64,000 nt of DNA, taken from contig OY759262.1 in assembly GCA_963662155.1 (NCBI GenBank), forward strand, positions 59,116,393-59,180,392, in the 5' to 3' direction. Source of the DNA: Lamellibrachia columna (lineage: Eukaryota; Annelida; Polychaeta; Sabellida; Siboglinidae). The translations under genes and the position numbers were made by a program. This document shows, piece after piece, positions 59,051 through 64,000 of this stretch. Each line of letters opens with the position of its first letter. Position 1 is the first letter of the stretch. The notes under the pieces are model-generated. The model saw nothing but the letters and a program-made list of their open reading frames with translations, was not told the origin of the DNA and did no database searches.

Positions 59051-59451
59051 GCTGCTTAACAGAATCATGTGTGCCTCTTATTTAAATCAGATTTCCTGGA
59101 AATGCCTAAGGTTTTTACTATAAGTCAGTGTTTTTGTGTGAAAAACTATACATTGTACTGGTAAAATGAAACATTATATAAACAAAACAATTTTTTAATG
59201 TAGATAATGGAAGCTCGTGCGAGATTTTCATAACTGAGTTGAGTCTTTCGTCTAAGAACATTTTTCTTCCAAAAATACCAATTTATTAAATTGTGTAGCT
59301 AGTAAAACTCTACTGTTTGACGTACATTTACTTCCAAATCGTTCTGAGCCCATATTTGTTTGGAAATTTGCTTAGGAGTATCAGCCGCTTTACAGAATAA
59401 AATTCTTCTGGCCTTCTGTTAAGCTGACATCCAGACACAAAATGAGACAGC

Positions 59452-59919
59452 ATGCTGAACCAAATGTGTACGTGGTTTGCATTAAATAGGTTAACACTAA
59501 ACATATCTAAAACTAAGTATATGTTATTTGGAAATATGTGTGGTGCCAAGAGTTGGTCAAATCAACCTATTTTTAATACTAATTACAATCTCCATAGGAC
59601 TGAAAAACTTACTCTTTATGTACAAAGCTTGTTATCATTGTTTGAAAAAGGAAAAGGTGGCACATACAAGGACCTTGTTTGTCATCAAATATTCAGCGTT
59701 TATTTACTGGATGGGAAAGAACACTCAACACAAGCTAATGAGTTAGAATGGCAGTGTTTGTTCCGCCATGCAATACATGTATCTCTGTATCCACTGAGTG
59801 CGATTATAGAAATATCTGGCAGAAGAGATGTAAATATTGACATGTTCCCTACTGTGAATTATTGGCATTTAATATGTTGTCATTTGGGTAGTGATATTTT
59901 ATTTCACAAGACATTTTGA
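59452..59919 (+). CDS. Unidentified reading frame, LINE RT scrap joined to an unknown segment
   Basis: A 155-codon plus-strand frame. The first part, MCTWFALNRLTLNISKTKYM, is a typical LINE RT motif (WFxxNxLxLNxxKTKYMxF). From about residue 65 it changes to a segment I do not recognise: KGGTYKDLVCHQIFSVYLLD, STQANELEWQCLFRHAIHVS and SGRRDVNIDMFPTVNYWHL, ending HLGSDILFHKTF. The last 40 residues also exist in unit A (41,205-41,330) with few changes and an open frame. No start, splice sites or promoter can be assigned to the unknown part. It lies on the strand opposite to the LRR exons. It may be a relic of another mobile element's ORF or a fragment of a host gene. Confidence 0.35.
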   Translation: MLNQMCTWFALNRLTLNISKTKYMLFGNMCGAKSWSNQPIFNTNYNLHRTEKLTLYVQSLLSLFEKGKGGTYKDLVCHQIFSVYLLDGKEHSTQANELEWQCLFRHAIHVSLYPLSAIIEISGRRDVNIDMFPTVNYWHLICCHLGSDILFHKTF

Positions 59920-60039
59920 AAAGGCTTGTTTTACAATACTATAATACTTATTATAATACATAAATTATGCTTGTTAGCATATCATGCATTTCCACTAAAT
60001 TGATCAGTAACATCTGATAGATGTGGTTGAACTACTTAC

Positions 60040-60126
60040 ATCAGTTGCTGCAATGATGACATCGTGGCAATGCTCTTGCCAAGATCATCACCAGCTCCTT
60101 TAGCGCTCATGTCATTTTCACTCAAC
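60040..60126 (-). CDS. LRR exon, 29-residue type, unit B
   Basis: An 87-bp minus-strand exon, acceptor TTTACAG, donor GTAAGT. It encodes LSENDMSAKGAGDDLGKSIA and ends MSSLQQL. Open, same phase as all others. It has the canonical Asn-ladder residue (LSEN), where unit A has LSCN. Confidence 0.82.
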
Positions 60127-60484
60127 CTGTAAAATAGTACAGCAACGAATTAGTTGTTTGGAGATTTAAACGGAATATTGGAAGCAGGAAGATATTGTAA
60201 AGGAGCAGTTTAATTCTAAAAATCATCATAAAGGAGCTGTTTAATTTCTAAAAATAGTTTAGAACAGCTTAATTAAGAAAATCATTGACCTTGCACGAAA
60301 ATCTGGCAAATGCGTTGTTTCCAGCAAGAATATGCGAGCTTTGCACATCATACATGAAGATATGTTAATAAAAAATACAGTAAATAAAGATTACTGCTGA
60401 TATAAACAGAAAGAATACCTAAAACAAAAACATTCTGACCGCATTGGCCAGGTGGTGTCTGCTAATTACACGGCCTTTTCCGTG

Positions 60485-60565
60485 GTGTGTGTGCACACGC
60501 TTGTGTGCACAAACGCGTGTGTGCGTGTCCTTACATGCGTGCGCACACACACGCACGCACATACA
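60485..60565. repeat. GC-rich alternating TG/CG and CA tract with inverted symmetry
   Basis: GTGTGTGTGCACACGC-like sequence followed by GTGCGCACACACACGCACGC. A shorter version is at 41,908-41,967 in unit A. It is able to form a hairpin or Z-DNA. The frame crossing it (60,444-60,644) is low complexity. Confidence 0.8.
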
Positions 60566-60671
60566 CACAACTTATACAATAATACATACATCAGTGAGTA
60601 CTAATGTGTCTTGTGTAACTGTCAACCGGAACATTCACAACTGATTGAGATATGTACAAATTAACACTCAC

Positions 60672-60755
60672 ACAAGGAGCTCCACTTTCGGACAGTTCAG
60701 AAGTTCACGGGCCACACAGTGCATTGCCGTAGCTCCAATACTACATTTGAACAAA
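60672..60755 (-). CDS. LRR exon, 28-residue type, unit B
   Basis: An 84-bp minus-strand exon, acceptor GTTGCAG, donor GTGAG. It encodes LFKCSIGATAMHCVARELLN and then CPKVELL. Compared with unit A (LFTCSIGDNAMH, CPKVETL) the changes lie at positions 3, 8, 9 and 26 of the repeat, with the hydrophobic framework unchanged. It is the most upstream LRR exon recognised in the window. Confidence 0.82.
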
Positions 60756-60945
60756 CTGCAACACATAAAACAGTGTAACATTAAAATGTTTACGATATAC
60801 TATATCACTACATAGTGGGGAACAATAGCCATTTTATGGGTGTCGGAATGACGGAATCTCAATTGAGAGAACCTCTTGCTTCTGCCTGGCTATATTGTTC
60901 ATTTGCTCACTTGTCACTAAGGGGTTAACTTAGTTCCAATCAGCT

Positions 60946-61191
60946 GATTCTATAACCACAGACAATGTAAGTTATCTTCCTCTTACACCACAGAATTGTG
61001 TTAAACACCAGCACTGTGGGCCTAAATGATTCTATAACCACAGACAACGTAAGTTCTCTTCCTCTTACACCACAGAATTGTGTTAAACACCAGCACTGTG
61101 GGCCTAAATGATTATATAACTACAGACAACGTAAGTTCTCTTCCTCTTACACCACAGAATTGTGTTAAACACCAGCACTGTGGGCCTAAAT
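60946..61191. repeat. 82-bp unit repeated three times (single in unit A)
   Basis: The unit from GATTCTATAACCACAGACAA to AGCACTGTGGGCCTAAAT is present once at 42,345-42,428 and three times here, a post-duplication change. Confidence 0.9.
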
Positions 61192-61710
61192 GGCCCAGAA
61201 AAGATTTTACTGTAATATCATTATATGGGCTCACAAAAAATGCCAAGTAATGATAAAGACACTTGTATATTTAATTTTTTTTGTTTTTTAGCTAGTTTTA
61301 TTCATATCAAGTGTATTAATACGCACACATGAAACAACAAATCGTGAGCTGAAATATGGGTACAAGAAGAAAGGGATTAAGATATTCATTTATTCATTCA
61401 TCTTCAAATAATCTCGAAAAGTATTTTACCGATTTTGAAACTTACTTTTTTCACATTGTAGTTTCTCATGACACATCATAAAAATATAAAACAAAACAAA
61501 TGAAATAGAGAGAAATCTTCATTAACATCCCTACTATGGCAAAGACAATTTCTGATAACAGTAAAAACTTATAACGGCTACAACCATCTTCTAAATATAG
61601 CATGTACAAATGTTTGATTGTATAAACTAGTGGATTTCCCTAATGGTTGTCGTAGCTGAATACAATAAAAACATTCAATGTATCATTCTACTTACAACTA
61701 CAGTTACTGT

Positions 61711-62514
61711 CAGGGTTGTTTGATTTAAATCATTTGATTTAAATCATGATTTAAATCACTCCAAAAAAATCATTGATTTATGATTTTTTTTACTTCCGGT
61801 TTTTTAATCGCTGATTTATATGAATTTAACACAAATAATTGTTTACAAGCATTGAGATCAACAAAGTTTTGTATGTTTTTTAATACAAAACACAAAGTGC
61901 GCACACTTGTGTAGCTGTATTGTCACCAGATAGCCTGATAGTCAAATATTTTATGACATCGTGTACGTTTGAGCTATTCCCTTTCTGAATGCAGTGAAGC
62001 CACACAAACTTGTCTTCCAGAGGAAGTATCTTTTCAACACAGAAGCCCTGAGTTAAAGTCCACTTATAGCTTGTGCTAGTTGTTACCAATTCAGTATGTT
62101 GACTCAGTTGTATTAATACTGTACCAGTTTGTATTCTGGGTAGAGACCCTTAGAGTACACAGAGCCCTGGACAGGTGCTAATCTACCCTATAGGCAAACA
62201 ATAATTACCACTGCCACAGCCACAGACACACAGCATGCTTTCCTTTCCAAGACAGATTAAGCAACTACAGGAGGTGAGGCCTTGTGGACATTGTCTAATG
62301 TCTTTATATAAGCAAAAATCATGTATCCTCTGTTAGGACAAGAACCCAAATCTATGTGAATAGAACATGTTTGAAAGAGTTTACAAATTTAAACATCTAT
62401 ATAAATATCTATATACCAGATTTCCAACCAAAAAAAATAAATAAATAAAATAAATCCAATTTAAATTTTTTTAAATCCGATTTTTTTTTTAAATCATGAT
62501 TTTTTTCAACCCTA
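61711..62514. mobile_element. hAT-type element, 804 bp, target duplication GTTACTGT
   Basis: The left end is CAGGGTTGTTTGATTTAAAT. The right end on the opposite strand starts TAGGGTTG. GTTACTGT lies directly outside both ends (61,703-61,710 and 62,515-62,522). Unit A carries the uninterrupted site, with one GTTACTGT, at 42,954-42,961. Near both ends are many copies of GATTTAAATCAT. The minus-strand frame at 61,880-62,089 contains DKFVWLHC and VCALC, possibly a BED-type zinc-finger trace (weak). No transposase catalytic domain. Confidence 0.85.
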
Positions 62515-62596
62515 GTTACTGTGTAAGTGCAGAAACCTTGTATCCAAACCAATGCGACATTTAGGGAATTTATTGCATCATGGTTAGGGTAAAGAA

Positions 62597-63033
62597 AAGG
62601 CCCTGCCTCCCGCAATTAGGCAAGCCAACTCCGTTGCGGTATTCAAGTCACTTCTAAAAACACATCTCTTTCGCGAAGCCTTTCGAACACTGTGTTGACA
62701 TTTTAATTACTCGAACAGTTTACTTATTTAACTTATTTAATTTGTTTATTTAACTTATCTGATTATTTAACTTCATTGTAGTTGTTTATTTTATCTTTTT
62801 ATTTATTATTTATTTATTTTATTTTATGTATTTATTTAACTTCTTGACATAATTAATTCATTTAAATCATTTATTGAACTTTTTTATTTAACTTATGTTT
62901 ACCTGTCTTTTAATCACATTTTATTTTAGCTCTTCAATTTATTTAAAATTATTTAGCATTACCTTGTTAGCGCCTTTGAGCAGGTTTTTAACCCGGATAC
63001 ACGGCGCATTATAAATGTATAATAATAATAATT
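62597..63033 (+). mobile_element. LINE 3'-end fragment (L2/CR1-like)
   Basis: The start encodes LPPAIRQANSVAVFKSLLKT and then HLFREAFRTLC with a stop, the usual C-terminus of L2/CR1-like LINE proteins. A long AT-rich 3' untranslated region follows, then GCGCCTTTGAGCAGG...CGGCGCATTATAAATGT and a (TAA)n tail. It is absent at the paralogous site in unit A (about 43,035), where about 10 bp is instead present, so it inserted after the duplication with a small target deletion. Confidence 0.85.
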
Positions 63034-63063
63034 AAATCAAAAAGTAAATGTGTATAGCTATTA

Positions 63064-64000
63064 ATGTTGTCACCTCTACGAGTGACGCAAACCATTGTTA
63101 TATTACTGTACAGTGAACCAATTGTGTGGTGTGGTCTGTCTGGTGCTCCTAGTGCTCTAGGGTAGTGTGTAGTATATAGTTTTTCCTCATATTCTCGTTT
63201 TCCACTACAGCCGCCACATAGCTCCTGTGAGCTAAAGGGGAGCCGAGTGCGTAAGTCTCTTCTGCTGGTATATAGCGTCTTCACAGACAATATTCTAGCA
63301 CCTCTTCACGATACATGGCAAATGTGCTAAGGACCAGTTCATTAAGGAAGTAGAAAATGCAATCCGAAGAATCCCCACTTCTGAATATTTCTACATGTTG
63401 TTAGACGTCAATGCCAGAGTGGGATCAGACCAAGAAACATGGCCAACTTGCCTAGACACTACGGGATTGGGAAATGAACGAAAATAGCCAAGAACTATTG
63501 GAACTCTGTTCTTCTAACAGCCTGTGCATCACCAATTCATTCTTCCATACAAAGCCATATCACAAACTGTTTTGAAGCCATCCGAGATCCCATCACTGGT
63601 GCCAGCTTGACCTAGCTGTGACCAGGTAACCTAGTCTGAACAGTGTGCTCATCATCAGCAGTTATTGCAGTGCAGACTGCTACACTGACCACTCAATTGT
63701 GTGCAGCAAGGTCAGGCTACGACCAAAGAAAGTACACGTGTAATTAACAATTAATACCATATTTAAACACTATGTTGACTTCACTGAGCAGTCCCCAGGA
63801 CTCCTGATACATCAGGTACTCAATCTACAAAACTGCTTTGTCCACATTTGGCAAACGGGAGAAACAGAATGCCAACCGGTTTGAAGCATGGAAAGATGGA
63901 ATCTGTTATTCCAGCCAAGGGCATTGCACCGATCTACTACAAGATCTACTAAAAAAAACCTCTTCATATCAACAAGGAGTATGGCACAGTGAATTGCCAA
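63064..64000 (+). pseudogene. RTE-like LINE 5' and endonuclease region, runs off the right edge
   Basis: Matches 51,250-51,760 of unit A and retains sequence deleted there. Pieces read LLDVNARVGSDQETWPTCLD, NSQELLELCSSNSLCITNSF, HKLF and SHHWCQLDLAVT, the C-terminal part of an RTE-type APE endonuclease (DxNARVG, CITNTFF, DxxxT), with stops and a frame change. Farther right, near 63,700, is VCSKVRLRPKKVHV, the endonuclease end. RT would lie beyond the window. Confidence 0.8.

Larger units (their letters stand above)
52501..64000. repeat. Large direct duplication, unit B (runs off the right edge)
   Basis: Begins at GCAAGTTTCTTCCCAGTTGG, which is 34,550 in unit A (offset 17,951). It differs from unit A by lacking the Kolobok-like insertion, by holding a hAT element (61,711-62,514) and a LINE tail (62,597-63,033), by about 650 extra bases at 59,170-59,810, and by an 82-bp triplication near 61 kb. 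Confidence 0.9.

Overview
This is animal genomic DNA, AT-rich and crowded with repeats. Several things point to a metazoan, probably a marine invertebrate such as an amphioxus, hemichordate, mollusc or cnidarian (the species cannot be fixed from this sequence alone). They are spliced leucine-rich-repeat (LRR) exons, CR1/L2-, RTE- and L1/Tx1-like LINEs, DIRS-like and Ty1/copia-like elements, pogo, hAT and Kolobok-like DNA transposons, and long (TA)n and (TG)n tracts. No bacterial-type operon, tRNA, rRNA or CRISPR array was seen.

Host gene. The only host gene I can support is a minus-strand gene, or close cluster of genes, with small LRR exons at about 60.7, 60.1, 42.1, 41.5, 16.9, 14.9, 12.9, 5.3 and 4.9 kb, plus a dead exon at 8.3 kb. 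Every exon is 84 or 87 bp, starts with one base and ends with two bases of a split codon, and has consensus splice sites. The 84-bp (28-residue) and 87-bp (29-residue) types alternate, as the A and B repeats of ribonuclease-inhibitor-type LRRs do. Such LRRs form the sensor end of NLR proteins. No NACHT or effector domain lies in the window, so the NLR assignment is an inference. Tandem duplication is multiplying the exons: three 2-kb units at 12.1-18.0 kb carry one exon each, and a large direct duplication (34.55-52.50 and 52.50-64.0 kb) carries one exon pair each.

Layout. 1-1.4 kb: a 50-bp minisatellite grown from DIRS RNase H coding sequence. 2.1-3.6 kb: LINE reverse transcriptase (minus). 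4.8-8.4 kb: LRR exons and a pogo-like transposase remnant. 9.7-19 kb: a duplicated block with a CR1 insertion and the three 2-kb LRR units. 19.6-23.3 kb: decayed Ty1/copia-like element (minus) with a CR1 tail inside it. 23.9-30.3 kb: LINE remnants, one carrying a 2.5-kb array of about seventy 36-bp units grown from its own coding sequence. 30.9-33.1 kb: a CR1 with a long intact ORF next to an L1/Tx1-like ORF1. 34.0-43.07 kb: MITE, RTE, a DIRS-like element with a nested LINE, and an LRR exon pair. 43.07-51.25 kb: an 8.2-kb TTAA-flanked Kolobok-like insertion. It holds a THAP relic, a possible transposase relic, and a broken P2X7-C-terminal-type ('ballast') domain gene. 51.25-64 kb: RTE, then the second copy of the 34.5-43 kb block without the Kolobok-like insertion, but with its own hAT and LINE-tail insertions.

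The two duplicate blocks act as empty-site and filled-site references for each other. They give exact boundaries for a TTAA insertion and for a hAT insertion with an 8-bp target duplication. They also show an abrupt change in identity near 38.65 kb that suggests gene conversion.
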